Of a stretch of 64,000 nt of DNA, positions 15,798 through 24,837 are shown piece by piece. The DNA is taken from assembly GCF_003710825.1 (NCBI RefSeq), contig NZ_RHHQ01000007.1, positions 124,001 to 188,000 on the forward strand. Reading direction: 5' to 3'. Both the position numbers and the translations under genes were made by a program. Positions within the stretch are counted from its first letter, which is position 1. Each line of letters opens with the position of its first letter. The notes below the pieces were generated by a model. It did not search any database. It saw only the letters and a list, made by a program, of their open reading frames with translations, and had not been told where the DNA came from. Origin of the DNA: Brevibacillus fluminis. GTDB lineage: Bacteria; Bacillota; Bacilli; Brevibacillales; Brevibacillaceae.

Positions 15798-17096
15798 ATG
15801 ACCAGTTCTGTCCGTGTCGCGGTTGTGGGGCTTGGTTTCGTCGGGCTGCCGCTCGCTTTGACATATGCGATGAAAGGAGCAAGCGTCATTGGGCTGGATG
15901 TGCTGCCGCACGTGGTCGATGAGATCAACAGCGGTCATTCGCACCATTTGGAGCATTACCAAGGCAAAACGCTTGCAGATATCTTAAAGGAGCAGCTGGC
16001 TGCTGGACGTTTCCGCGCCACCACCTCCTATGAAGATGCAGCGCAAGCGGTTTCGAATTATATTGTTACCGCAGGCTTGCCGGTTCACAACGGTGATCCC
16101 GATCTCAGCCAATTGAAAAGCGCTGCGCAAACATTAGGTGCTGTCCTGAAAAAAGGCGATACCGTGATGATTCGCAGTACTGTCGTGCCGGGTACAACTC
16201 AGGAAGTGATCCAACCGATCCTCGAAGAGGTGACCGGACTTGTCGCAGGCGTGGATTTCTATTTGACCTATTGCTCCGAGCGCATCGCTGAAGGGCGTGC
16301 CTTCGAAGAGTTCATGCATATGCCGCTCGTCTTGGGCGGGATCAACGAAGCGAGCGTGGAAAAAGGAAAAGAGTTGCTTTCCTTTATCAACGACACCGAA
16401 ATCACCGTTTCCGACATTCGTGTAATTGAAACAGCCAAAGTCATCGAGAATATTCAGAGGGATGTCAATATTGCTATGGTGCAAGAGTTTGCCCGCTTTT
16501 CCGAAGCCTTTGGCATCGATACCTTTGAATTGATCAAAGTGGCTAATACGCATACGCGCGTCAACCTGTTGACTCCGGGACCAGGCGTAGGCGGCTTCTG
16601 CTTGCCGAATGCGCTGCATTACCTTATGCCTAAGGCAAAAGAGCTTGGCGTGGCTTTGCCGCTTTTGGCAACGGCACGTAAGACGAATGACGCTGTGCCA
16701 GCAACGCTGGTCGGTATCCTGGAAAAGGCGCTCGTCGAGTCGGGCAAGACTTTGGCCAACAGCCGTGTCGCCGTGCTGGGGATCGCGATGAAAGACTTCT
16801 CCAACGATGACCGCGTGAGCCCGGTTCACGACATCATCGACAGCCTAAAAGCGCAGCATGCCGATGTCGTGTCCTACGATCCGGCCGTCCCAACTGTCCG
16901 TGAGCACAAGGTAGCGACGCTCGAGGAAGCGGTTCGTGGCGCTGACGCTGTCATTTTGGCCGCAATCCAAAAAGAGTTCGCCGATCTGGATTGGGCGCAT
17001 GTTGTCAGCCTGATGGGCAAATCGCCGATCCTGTTCGATTTGAAAAACCACATTCCGCGCGAGCTGGATGCGACGGTAAACGTACTGCGCATTTGA
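15798..17096 (+). CDS. Nucleotide-sugar dehydrogenase (UDP-ManNAc/UDP-GlcNAc dehydrogenase type)
   Basis: A 432-residue NAD-dependent four-electron dehydrogenase that would make a UDP-hexosaminuronic acid for cell-wall glycans. It has an N-terminal Rossmann fold (VAVVGLGFVGLPLALTYA), TVVPGTTQEV, the central helix segment AKVIENIQRDVNIAMVQE, the catalytic Cys in PGVGGFCLPNALH, and the C-terminal UDP-binding domain (VAVLGIAMKDFSNDDRVSPV). The catalytic motif differs from the common GGHCIPVDP. ATG 15798 has AAAGAGGAG upstream; the open frame extends about 66 codons further, but that region is the small membrane ORF in another frame. It probably supplies acidic sugar for the CsaB-linked secondary cell-wall polymer. 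Confidence 0.87.
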   Translation: MTSSVRVAVVGLGFVGLPLALTYAMKGASVIGLDVLPHVVDEINSGHSHHLEHYQGKTLADILKEQLAAGRFRATTSYEDAAQAVSNYIVTAGLPVHNGDPDLSQLKSAAQTLGAVLKKGDTVMIRSTVVPGTTQEVIQPILEEVTGLVAGVDFYLTYCSERIAEGRAFEEFMHMPLVLGGINEASVEKGKELLSFINDTEITVSDIRVIETAKVIENIQRDVNIAMVQEFARFSEAFGIDTFELIKVANTHTRVNLLTPGPGVGGFCLPNALHYLMPKAKELGVALPLLATARKTNDAVPATLVGILEKALVESGKTLANSRVAVLGIAMKDFSNDDRVSPVHDIIDSLKAQHADVVSYDPAVPTVREHKVATLEEAVRGADAVILAAIQKEFADLDWAHVVSLMGKSPILFDLKNHIPRELDATVNVLRI

Positions 17097-17110
17097 GTAT
17101 ATGATCAAAG

Positions 17111-17142
17111 AAAAAAACCTTGCCGCGGCAAGGTTTTTTTCT
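17111..17142 (+). terminator. Bidirectional terminator between convergent genes
   Basis: The perfect palindrome ACCTTGCCGCGGCAAGGT is flanked by A7 and T7. It serves the dehydrogenase gene (plus) and the DppA-like gene (minus). Confidence 0.9.
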
Positions 17143-17153
17143 TTTTCTTCTCG

Positions 17154-17981
17154 TTACCAAAACTTCGCGACACCAGCGAGGTTCAGCATCGCGCGCATTA
17201 CTTTGTACATTTCATGCTGATCTTGGCACACGACAGATACCTCGGTTGTACCGAGCTTGTATTCCGAGCCTGGGATCAGTGCGGCCATCTCGGCTTGTCC
17301 GGCATGGGAGAATTCGATTTTCAGCTCCAGCGGCGTTTCGGTTGTGAGCGGTTGAATCTCTTTGATGCGAGCGAGCGCCTCGATGGTTTTTGATTTGATT
17401 TCCGCTTGGGCGGCAGACAATGGCAAACAGATGGCTGCTGTGCGGGAAGCGGCGGTTTTGACGATCGCGGTGCTGATGCCAGGAATCAAGCTTTTCGCTT
17501 CTTCCGCAATTTGGTCATCACCAGAAACCATGACGACAGGAACGCCCAGCAGGCCAGCATAAATTGCGTTAAAACCGAACTCGCCAACGACTTGTCCGTT
17601 CACATACAGGTTTTTGATGACGCCAGACATTGTGTGGCTGAGGACGCCAGGAGCGCCGTGGCGGGAATGGTAGCCCAGGAAGATGGCGGCGTCATAGGAG
17701 CTGTCCAGTCCATGCATCATGGAGTAATCGCGGCTCGTTCCAGAGAGCAGCTTGGCTTGTGGGTGCAGGTTTTCGATCAGGACGTTGCGCATGTTGTCAT
17801 GGCTGTCAGCCACAAGAATGTCGGTTACGCCCGCTTCCAGTGCGCCTTCAATCGCAGCGTTAGCATCTGCGGTCATGAATTGACGGCCGCGATCGTAGTT
17901 GATGCCTTGATCGGGATCACAATATGTAACATCGATAATGCCTGAAATCCCTTCCATGTCGATCGAGATAAAGAGTTTCAT
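17154..17981 (-). CDS. M55-family D-aminopeptidase, DppA-like
   Basis: The 275-residue length matches Bacillus DppA, a zinc-dependent decameric peptidase that releases D-Ala from D-amino-acid peptides. Metal-ligand segments are visible: ISIDMEGISG, ADSHDN, GYHSRHGAPGVLSHTMSG and NGQVVGEFGFNA. The start at 17981 (MKLFISIDMEG) is the family start; the open frame runs 34 codons upstream without support. There is no dpp transporter next to it. Its setting among envelope genes suggests use or recycling of D-amino-acid-containing muropeptides, which is inference. Confidence 0.88.
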   Translation of the reverse strand: MKLFISIDMEGISGIIDVTYCDPDQGINYDRGRQFMTADANAAIEGALEAGVTDILVADSHDNMRNVLIENLHPQAKLLSGTSRDYSMMHGLDSSYDAAIFLGYHSRHGAPGVLSHTMSGVIKNLYVNGQVVGEFGFNAIYAGLLGVPVVMVSGDDQIAEEAKSLIPGISTAIVKTAASRTAAICLPLSAAQAEIKSKTIEALARIKEIQPLTTETPLELKIEFSHAGQAEMAALIPGSEYKLGTTEVSVVCQDQHEMYKVMRAMLNLAGVAKFW

Positions 17982-18084
17982 GCTATGACACAACCTTTCA
18001 AAAATATTTCGAATTAATCTTCTCTTATCTCGACGGTTTGTGCAAGTAAATCGTTTGCTTTTTTTGCCAGTGGAGACAGACAAA

Positions 18085-18122
18085 TAAAAAAACAGAGGTA
18101 CCGGTGACAGGTACTTCTGTTT
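18085..18122 (-). terminator. Terminator of the minus-strand glycosyltransferase gene
   Basis: On the minus strand AACAGAAGTACCT pairs with GGTACCTCTGTT and is followed by T7. It starts directly after the glycosyltransferase stop codon. Confidence 0.8.
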
Positions 18123-19277
18123 TTATCGTGCAGCATCGGCCAACAATTTACGGTACAGCTCCAGCGTCTGCCGAGCCATCTGGCCGATTGTGAACGTTTC
18201 CTCCACCTTGGCTAGAGCTGCGTCCGCGAACCGTGCGCGCAATGCTGGGTCAGCTGCCAGCCTTTCCATCGCCCGCACCAGCTCTGTAACGGAGTTAGGG
18301 GGGATCAGCAAGCCGTTTTGATCCTGGAATACGAGTTCTTTCACGCCGCCTACGCTTGTGGCAATCACAGGCACTTCCGCTGCCATCGCTTCGATGATGG
18401 TGTAGCCCATGCCTTCATACAAGGAAGAGTGCACGAACGTATCGAATGCGTGCAAGACAACAGGAATGTCCTGACGGAAGCCGGGAAAACGCACGTACTC
18501 AGTCAAATTCAGCTTCGCAGTCAAATCCTCCAGCCGCGTCCGTTCCGGTCCATCGCCGACAAGCACAAGCCGATAAGGGATCGCTCCTTTTTCAGCGGCG
18601 ATCAACTGCGCAAATGCTTCCAGGATCAAATGCAAGCCTTTCACCGGCACAAACCGCGCCATCGTACCGAAAATGAAAGCGTCCTGCGGTAAGTTCCATT
18701 CCTGAAGCAAACGCTTGCGATCGGATTCCTTCAGCTGTGTTTGGCGAAACGGGGAGAGATCGATCCCGTTGAAAATCAGGCTGATTGCATCAGGTGCGAC
18801 GCGATCTTGACGCAGCAGCTCGCCGATGGCTCCGCTGATCGCGATGTAATGCTTATTGTAATGACGGGTGAGCCGTTCCATCCACGATACGGCAAAATAG
18901 GCAAGCTTGCTGTGATAATCGTAGCGAAGGTTGCTATGTACGGTCGTGACGAGGACGGGAACCGAATGCTTGACGGCCAGCCGGGTAAAAAAGTTGGCTT
19001 TGATCCCGTGCGTATGGATGATATCCGGTTGATATGTATGGACCGCTTCCTTGATGCCTTGCAAAAGGCGCAAGTCAAAACGGCCGAATTGATGTAAAGG
19101 AATGACCTCGATATTGGCCTCCCGCAGCCGGGAAGCGAACACGGAATCATAGAAGCAGACAACAGCAACCTGCGCCTCTTCTTCCGGAAAGGCTTGAATC
19201 AGGTTGAGTATATGCTGTTCAGCGCCACCAAACTCTCCTCCCCCGATGACGTGGAGGATACGTAATTTGCTATTCAT
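18123..19277 (-). CDS. Glycosyltransferase family 4 (GT-B fold)
   Basis: About 384 residues with the two Rossmann-like domains of GT4 enzymes. N-terminal features are HVIGGGEFGGAEQHILNL and IIHTHGIKANFFTRLA; the C-terminal nucleotide-sugar domain has FGTMARFVPVKGLHLILEAF, LVLVGDGPERTRLE, the retaining GT signature HSSLYEGMGYTIIEAMA and PVIATSVGGVKELV. It presumably transfers a sugar onto a lipid-linked or cell-wall glycan; donor and acceptor cannot be deduced. The start is taken as ATG 19277; GTG 19286 with AAAGG five bases upstream is an alternative. It is divergent from a second glycosyltransferase gene at 19402. Confidence 0.88.
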   Translation of the reverse strand: MNSKLRILHVIGGGEFGGAEQHILNLIQAFPEEEAQVAVVCFYDSVFASRLREANIEVIPLHQFGRFDLRLLQGIKEAVHTYQPDIIHTHGIKANFFTRLAVKHSVPVLVTTVHSNLRYDYHSKLAYFAVSWMERLTRHYNKHYIAISGAIGELLRQDRVAPDAISLIFNGIDLSPFRQTQLKESDRKRLLQEWNLPQDAFIFGTMARFVPVKGLHLILEAFAQLIAAEKGAIPYRLVLVGDGPERTRLEDLTAKLNLTEYVRFPGFRQDIPVVLHAFDTFVHSSLYEGMGYTIIEAMAAEVPVIATSVGGVKELVFQDQNGLLIPPNSVTELVRAMERLAADPALRARFADAALAKVEETFTIGQMARQTLELYRKLLADAAR

Positions 19278-19401
19278 CGAATCCACCCGAACCTTTCCAA
19301 ACAGACCATTTCCAATATAGCAGATGGTGATTACATTCGCAATAACACGCAAGATATGGTATGGTTATCAGTGAAATTTTTGCACAGGGAAGGTTAGTCC
19401 A

Positions 19402-20799
19402 ATGACAAAGAAACGGTTGCTGATGGTTTGCTATGGGTTCCCGCCGATCGGCGGCGGAGGAGTTCCGCGCCCGTTGAAGATGGCGAAGTATTTGGGCGAT
19501 TTTGGCTGGGATGTGACGGTTTTGACCGTGGAGCCCGGCTACCATGCAACGCTTGATCATAGTCTTTTGCAGGAGGTTCCGCCTTCTGTGCAGATTGTAC
19601 GTGCCAAGGAATGGAAGGTTTTCGCCAGAGGAGGGGCAGCCGCGCCAACGCCAGCTGCGCAGTCTCAAGGAGCGAATCCTGCTCCTTCCGCAAAGGTACG
19701 CTTGAAAAAAACGATCATTGCTTTTTTGAAAAAAGTGAGGCCTTACTTAATGATACCAGACGATCAAATCCTTTGGTATCCACAGGCAGTAAAAACAGGG
19801 CAGGAATTGATGAAGCGGGAGAAATTCGACGCGATTTTTTCCACCTCCGGTCCAGCGACCAACCATCTGGTGGCCAAAAAGCTTGCAGATGAGTTCGGCT
19901 GCAAATGGATCGCGGACTTCCGTGACCCATGGACGCAGAACATGCATCAGACAGGCATCGAGTGGCGGGAAGCGCTGGAGGAGCGGCTGGAGCGCGGCGT
20001 CATGGCGAGAGCCGATGTTGTCACAACGGTAACGGCGACGTTCGTAGAGATGTTCCGCGAGAAGTACGGAGACACGATCAAGGCGATGAAGCTGATTTAC
20101 AACGGCTTCGACCGCGCCGATTTCGCCGACTTGCAGCCGCAATTCGAGGTGCCGGACCGATTCCACGCTGTCTATGCGGGCATTCTGTACCAAAAGCGCA
20201 ATCCGCGCTTGCTGCTCGAAGCTGTGCGCGAATTGATCGATGAGGGGCGTGTGGAACAGTCTGACATCCTGTTCAGCTTTGCAGGTGTGTTCGATTATCC
20301 AGGCTACACGGAAAACCGGGATTGTGTCGAAAGGCTGCAGCTCGGTGAACAGGTGCGCTTGCTGGGCAATTTGCCGCACAAACAGGCGCTTGGGCTGATG
20401 AAGGGCGGAGATGCCCTTTTGCTGGTCGGAGACGTATCGGCAGATGCCGGGGCTTACATCCCAGGCAAGCTCTATGAATACATGGGAATCGGCAAGCCGA
20501 TATTGGCGCTGAACATGGCGGGAGAGGCGACTGAGATCATCCAGCAGTTCCAGCTGGGGGAAGTGTGCGACCCGACGGACAAAGACCAGATCAAGCAAGC
20601 GTATCTCGCTCTGTATCAAGCGTGGAAGGCGCAGAGAGCGCAGCAATCCGCAGGCGAGGTAGAAGGAGCCACCCGCGACGATGCAAGCTTCTACGAGCGT
20701 GTGAAGCCCTATGAGCGGCGGTATCAGGCGGAGCAGCTTGCCCTTGAGCTAGACAAGCTGCTTGCCATGGAACAAAGAAAGGAACCCTCGCATGTTTGA
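19402..20799 (+). CDS. Glycosyltransferase, GT4-like
   Basis: A 465-residue GT-B protein. The N-terminal acceptor domain has CYGFPPIGGGGVPRPLKMAK, WYPQAVKTGQEL and a WIADFRDPWT motif; the C-terminal domain has LIYNGFDRADF, FHAVYAGILYQKRNPRLLLEA, LLGNLPHKQALGLMKGGD and YIPGKLYEYMGIGKPILAL. The FRDPW and YxPGKLYEY motifs are common in exopolysaccharide glycosyltransferases. A low-complexity Ala/Pro/Gln linker lies at about residues 78-95. GGGAAGG precedes ATG 19402. The end of the coding region forms the 5' arm of the terminator. The specific sugar is unknown. Confidence 0.85.
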   Translation: MTKKRLLMVCYGFPPIGGGGVPRPLKMAKYLGDFGWDVTVLTVEPGYHATLDHSLLQEVPPSVQIVRAKEWKVFARGGAAAPTPAAQSQGANPAPSAKVRLKKTIIAFLKKVRPYLMIPDDQILWYPQAVKTGQELMKREKFDAIFSTSGPATNHLVAKKLADEFGCKWIADFRDPWTQNMHQTGIEWREALEERLERGVMARADVVTTVTATFVEMFREKYGDTIKAMKLIYNGFDRADFADLQPQFEVPDRFHAVYAGILYQKRNPRLLLEAVRELIDEGRVEQSDILFSFAGVFDYPGYTENRDCVERLQLGEQVRLLGNLPHKQALGLMKGGDALLLVGDVSADAGAYIPGKLYEYMGIGKPILALNMAGEATEIIQQFQLGEVCDPTDKDQIKQAYLALYQAWKAQRAQQSAGEVEGATRDDASFYERVKPYERRYQAEQLALELDKLLAMEQRKEPSHV

Positions 20800-20816
20800 G
20801 GGTTCCTTTTTTCTTT
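20777..20816 (+). terminator. Intrinsic terminator overlapping the glycosyltransferase stop
   Basis: AAAGGAACCCTCG / TGAGGGTTCCTTT with loop CATGTT, followed by TTTTTCTTT. The stop codon lies in the loop-side of the 3' arm. It is convergent with the secreted-protein gene at 20820-22142. Confidence 0.9.
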
Positions 20817-20819
20817 GCC

Positions 20820-22142
20820 TTATTTCGACTCGCCGTGCAAATAATTGAAAAATGGCTGGTCAACCCAGAATTGGTATGGCGTAATCACGATGGATGGGTC
20901 GAGCTTTTTGAAGCCAGCAACAACGTCGGCGGATTTTTCATTGAGAGAAAACGGATGTGCAGTATACTGACCTTTTGAAATCAAGTTGTTGGTAATGGTT
21001 TGGTAGCCCTTCAGCTCGGTTTTGGAGAAGTACAGTGGCTGCCACCAGGAAGCGTAAATCAGGCCTTTTGGATTTTCTTCATTTTTCTTCGCGAACTTGT
21101 TGATCACTGCGTCGAAAGCTTCCTTATCTGCTGTATTGTTGAATTCAAAGCTGAGATCATACTCTTTTGAGTATGCGATGTAGTTGCCGTTTTCGATCTG
21201 TACCACTTTATAATCTGGGGTTTGGACAGGCTCGCCCCATTCTTTTAGATAGAGGAATGCCGATGTTTTTGGCTCGAACTGCACCTTAGCGTCCAAACCC
21301 TCGCTTTTCAGCAGACCGATCAATTGGATGGCATGCGTAATGTCGCTGTGTCCATAGGTCAAGGAAAGCGCCGGATCAAAGTTGGCGTTGAAGCGGTTGT
21401 CTTTCAGGTTGTAGCCGGTTACGAGGCTTTGCTTAACGGCCTCGTCGACAACTTTGCGCAATTCCGGAGCATCGATCAGGCTGGACGCAGTCCATGCTTG
21501 ATACACTTTGCCGTAGATGTCGCTGTCGCTCACATAGCCCAAATAATGCTTGTACGCGCCGGTAAAGGAAAGCGCCTTGCCGATCAGCGTGCTTGCCAAA
21601 TCAGCGGTGGCAGGCTTTTTATCAGTCAGCAAACCGTAGTAGGAAGCAGGGACGAGGTTCGTGTCGATCGCTGCAGCGAGCTCCTGTGCGGCGGTAGGTG
21701 CCAGGGCTTGTCCGTTTACGTTTGCTTTTGCCAACGCTTTCGCTACTTTTTCTTGCGGGTAGGAATAAGCAAGTTCTTTCAAACCAGCTGCGCGCACGGC
21801 CAGCGAAACAGCATCAGCAGCAGTCAAAGCGCTGTTTGCTTTCGTATCGGACGAAATAGCGGTTTTTTCAATTTTCAGTGCTTTCGCCAAAGCGTCGATG
21901 TAGCTCGCTTTTGTGATGGAAGCGGAAAATTGGATGTCATAATTTTCTTTCAGGTAAGCGGCGTAGTTTTCAACTGCTGCTGGTGCCACTGTGGCTGCTG
22001 CGGTAGGCGCAACGGTCGTTTGCGCGAATGCACTCGTTCCTATGCCGAGCGAAGAAAGCAGAATCGCGGAAGCGAGCGTAGTGCTCATCCACTTGTTGGT
22101 CTGGCGTTTTTGTTGTGTGGAAAACTTGTTCAAGGCTGTCAT
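20820..22142 (-). CDS. Secreted protein of unknown function with degenerate SLH-like N-terminus
   Basis: The 440-residue protein has a clear Sec signal peptide (KWMSTTLASAILLSSLGIGTS, cleavage likely after AFA at about 40). Residues about 55-180 contain three weakly similar segments (ITKASYIDALAKAL, LTAADAVSLAVRAAGLKE, TADLASTLIGKAL) that recall the hydrophobic pattern of S-layer-homology repeats, though the usual SLH TRAE motif is missing. The C-terminal half (about 230-440) has no recognised domain and is rich in aromatic residues. GGGGGAGAG precedes the ATG. Among CsaB and envelope glycan genes it may be a wall-associated protein; the function is not identified. Confidence 0.7.
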   Translation of the reverse strand: MTALNKFSTQQKRQTNKWMSTTLASAILLSSLGIGTSAFAQTTVAPTAAATVAPAAVENYAAYLKENYDIQFSASITKASYIDALAKALKIEKTAISSDTKANSALTAADAVSLAVRAAGLKELAYSYPQEKVAKALAKANVNGQALAPTAAQELAAAIDTNLVPASYYGLLTDKKPATADLASTLIGKALSFTGAYKHYLGYVSDSDIYGKVYQAWTASSLIDAPELRKVVDEAVKQSLVTGYNLKDNRFNANFDPALSLTYGHSDITHAIQLIGLLKSEGLDAKVQFEPKTSAFLYLKEWGEPVQTPDYKVVQIENGNYIAYSKEYDLSFEFNNTADKEAFDAVINKFAKKNEENPKGLIYASWWQPLYFSKTELKGYQTITNNLISKGQYTAHPFSLNEKSADVVAGFKKLDPSIVITPYQFWVDQPFFNYLHGESK

Positions 22143-22285
22143 GTTCTCTCTCCCCCAATTAGAAAACTTGGCTTGGCCAAGCTGTTGCGCCGACAGAGTA
22201 TACGGGATGAATAAAACCGATAAAAATAGTCGGCATTTGTATTGTTGACTAGGTTAGCATGTTTTTCCTCAACTGTCAATGCAAT

Positions 22286-22320
22286 GAAAAAGAGCCGCCA
22301 GAAATTTTCTGACGGCTCGA
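22286..22320 (-). terminator. Terminator of the minus-strand ligase/lipoprotein operon
   Basis: GAGCCGTCAGAAAA / TTTCTGGCGGCTC on the minus strand, followed by T5. It lies downstream of the lipoprotein stop at 22353 and ends the three-gene operon. Confidence 0.85.
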
Positions 22321-22352
22321 TGAATGAGCAGAACGGGTTTGTTTGCTCCGCA

Positions 22353-23192
22353 TTAGTAAAGCAAATACTTCTCCACTTCACTGATGTCGGGGAGCTTGAT
22401 GCCCGGATCGTTGTATTTGAAGAAAGTGTAGTTCACTTCCTGGTCCATGTATCCTGCACCTGGGAGCGGGATGATGATCCACGTCTGATATTTGAAAATC
22501 AGGTCGGAATCTTCTTTTTCGCTGTCTGTTTTGCCGTCGTTGCTGACCCAGATGGTGGTTTTGATCGTCGATTGCTTCAAAAGCTCCTGCATGTCAGGAC
22601 GATCTGCAATTTCTTTTTTCAAGTCGCCAAATAGGTCGCTGTTGCTGCCCGCCAGCCACTGTGCGCCGCTGATCTTGATCTGGAAGGGCGTCGTATCCAC
22701 ACCCATGATCTTCTCGCTCGGCAACTGCACCGCATTGGTCAGGAACGGAAGCCAATCGTCAAAACCCTTCCATACGTCGAACGAGAGCGGCTGCTCTTGA
22801 GCAGTAATCCAATAGTCGCCGTTACGCAAATACGTTTTATCGTGATAGCGGTAATATTGATACGGCTGCGCGGCAATGCGCGCATTGACCAAATAGCCCT
22901 CCGGCTTGCTTACGATACCATCGAACATGCTGGTCGTCGTCCGGGACAGGATGGTGTTTTTCACATATCCTGTATACCAGAACTTTTGCGCATTCGGATC
23001 GGTTTCAGCCTTTTCAATTGCCTTTTTCAGACGTTCGACCGCGAGTGGACCTGCCGGCGTTCCGATATCGGTGGGAGCTGTTGACGTGTTTGCTTTCAAT
23101 TCCTTTACGTCTGACGGGTAGGTGCAGCCGCCCAGCAGGAACGCGACCGACAAGCATACGGGAGCCACACGGCGAATTGCTTTAGGAAACAT
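22353..23192 (-). CDS. Lipoprotein of unknown function
   Basis: A 279-residue predicted lipoprotein: a short basic N-terminus, a hydrophobic stretch and the lipobox FLLGGC (Cys about 23). The mature part is hydrophilic and rich in aromatic residues, with a possible beta-rich, LolA/LppX-like layout (KFWYTGYVKNT, YYRYHDKTYLRNGDYWI, WIIIPLPGAGYM); this fold suggestion is speculative. AAGGAGG lies inside the end of the upstream gene and the two overlap by 11 bases, so translation is coupled. It is the last gene of an operon with an O-antigen-ligase-like protein and a large membrane protein. Confidence 0.72.
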   Translation of the reverse strand: MFPKAIRRVAPVCLSVAFLLGGCTYPSDVKELKANTSTAPTDIGTPAGPLAVERLKKAIEKAETDPNAQKFWYTGYVKNTILSRTTTSMFDGIVSKPEGYLVNARIAAQPYQYYRYHDKTYLRNGDYWITAQEQPLSFDVWKGFDDWLPFLTNAVQLPSEKIMGVDTTPFQIKISGAQWLAGSNSDLFGDLKKEIADRPDMQELLKQSTIKTTIWVSNDGKTDSEKEDSDLIFKYQTWIIIPLPGAGYMDQEVNYTFFKYNDPGIKLPDISEVEKYLLY

Positions 23193-24825
23193 GACGGAAC
23201 CTCCTTACCAGGCCGTAGCCGACAAGCGCTGCAAACAGCAGAATGACGATCCACATGACCGGCACATTGTGCTGTTTTAAGACGAGCACCTGATGCGTGC
23301 CGTAAATGGATGCGACGATTTCATTTTGCTTGTCGCCGTCGACATCGCCGATCTGTACGTTGATCAGCGGCAAATAAATTTTCCACGTTTGCTCAAGTCC
23401 TTGTGGCGTATAGTGGAAGCCAGCCAGATAGCGCAAATAGTAGTTGCTGACCCAGCTTTTCGCCTTGGCGATGATTTCCGGTTGGGGATCGTTGCCCACG
23501 GTGGCGAAGTTGGAGAAGCGGAACGCTTTATCCTTCGCAGCACTGACCCACAAGACATCCCACTTACCGTCAGCCAGCGGTTTGAGCACATAGGATGGCG
23601 TATTGGCAACCAGCATTTCGTCTACATTGTCGTGATCGATGTCTGCCACGATGATATCGCTCGTTGCCAGACCGTTGATTTCTTTACGAAGGATGGTATA
23701 CGTATCCTGTGTCGTCCCATCCGGGTTGACCGTCATCACAGTCAAGTTTTCTCCGAGTAGGATCAAGCCTTCCTTACCGCCGGGCAGCCGCATCGTATCG
23801 AGCAGCTTGGTTGCAGTTGTCGGGGTTGAAAAGGCGACCCCGTTAAACGTCCCGCTCAGCTTGCCAGCGCGGATGGACAGGTTGGTGAACTTAGACCCGT
23901 GGCCAAACGTGGAACGGCTGTCCATCTGGCCGTTGTGCTCGGAGAATATCTTGTCCACATTGAGCATATCCAAGAGGAACGCGCGGTACGGGGCGGTCCC
24001 GGCCTGCATCATGCCCTCGGAATAAGGCTGGCGCTGCACGTTCGGCAGAAGCTGATCGCCTTTCATCATATAGTAAGGGAAGCCAGGGTAGTCGACCGGC
24101 ATTTGCTCCTTGATGGCAGCCATGTCCTGGGCGGAAACTTGCTCATTCGGAATCCGCACCATTTCACCGTTTTTGTAGGTGAAAATGTACATGCTGATCG
24201 GCTCGGTTTTCAGCTTGACGATTTTCTCGGCGAGCGCGAGCTTTTCTTCAGGTGTCTCCGGCTTTTCTTCCTCTTCAGGCAATGGAGGCACTTCGTCCTT
24301 GTTACCGTAGGTGATGATCTCCATTTTGCCGTCATGGTCTACGTCATACAGGGTGATCGGGAAAAAGTCGGCCCACTCGCCTTGGTAGAGCTTAGGCGAT
24401 TCCCATTTGACGTAGAAGTGATTCAGCACTGCCAAATTGTCGCGGTTAAACGTAAAGTTGCCGAGGAAAGCTATCAAAAGCAGCGCGATGATCGCATTCC
24501 AGCGCAGTTTACCGTAAAGCTTGGCCAAAATGACGATGACCAGCGTCGAGCCGATCACGCCTTGAATGATATGCTTCATCTGATCGGTTTCCAGCGTCTT
24601 AAAAGCGCGGTCCAGAAGCAAAAAGCCGATGGTAAAGACAGCGACCTCTTTGCGATGCTCCGGGCGGATCAAGTATAGCCCCAAAATGAGTACAGGGACA
24701 AAAACGATCAGCGCGATCCAGGAACCGTCTAGGAACGCCACCTTGATTACCAGATGGTATACAAGGAACAGAATTGCGGCATAAACCGCCCATAATAATG
24801 TTTGTAAACGGAAAATGTTGCGCAT
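23182..24825 (-). CDS. Multi-pass membrane protein with FG-GAP/VCBS-like calcium motifs
   Basis: A 547-residue protein. The first about 135 residues hold five to six membrane helices; a large extracytoplasmic region follows, and one more helix lies near the C-terminus (VPVMWIVILLFAALVGYGLV). The extracytoplasmic part contains three EF-hand-like loops of the FG-GAP/VCBS type, DVDHDGKMEI, DIDHDNVDEML and DVDGDKQNEIV, which suggest a calcium-binding beta-propeller. An acidic Pro/Glu linker (PPLPEEEEKPETPEE) is also present. No catalytic motif was recognised. It sits between the ligase-like gene (12 bp gap) and the lipoprotein gene (11 bp overlap), so a joint role in surface polysaccharide handling is plausible but unproven. 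Confidence 0.72.
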   Translation of the reverse strand: MRNIFRLQTLLWAVYAAILFLVYHLVIKVAFLDGSWIALIVFVPVLILGLYLIRPEHRKEVAVFTIGFLLLDRAFKTLETDQMKHIIQGVIGSTLVIVILAKLYGKLRWNAIIALLLIAFLGNFTFNRDNLAVLNHFYVKWESPKLYQGEWADFFPITLYDVDHDGKMEIITYGNKDEVPPLPEEEEKPETPEEKLALAEKIVKLKTEPISMYIFTYKNGEMVRIPNEQVSAQDMAAIKEQMPVDYPGFPYYMMKGDQLLPNVQRQPYSEGMMQAGTAPYRAFLLDMLNVDKIFSEHNGQMDSRSTFGHGSKFTNLSIRAGKLSGTFNGVAFSTPTTATKLLDTMRLPGGKEGLILLGENLTVMTVNPDGTTQDTYTILRKEINGLATSDIIVADIDHDNVDEMLVANTPSYVLKPLADGKWDVLWVSAAKDKAFRFSNFATVGNDPQPEIIAKAKSWVSNYYLRYLAGFHYTPQGLEQTWKIYLPLINVQIGDVDGDKQNEIVASIYGTHQVLVLKQHNVPVMWIVILLFAALVGYGLVRRFRHVS

Positions 24826-24837
24826 CGCGTTCCCCTC

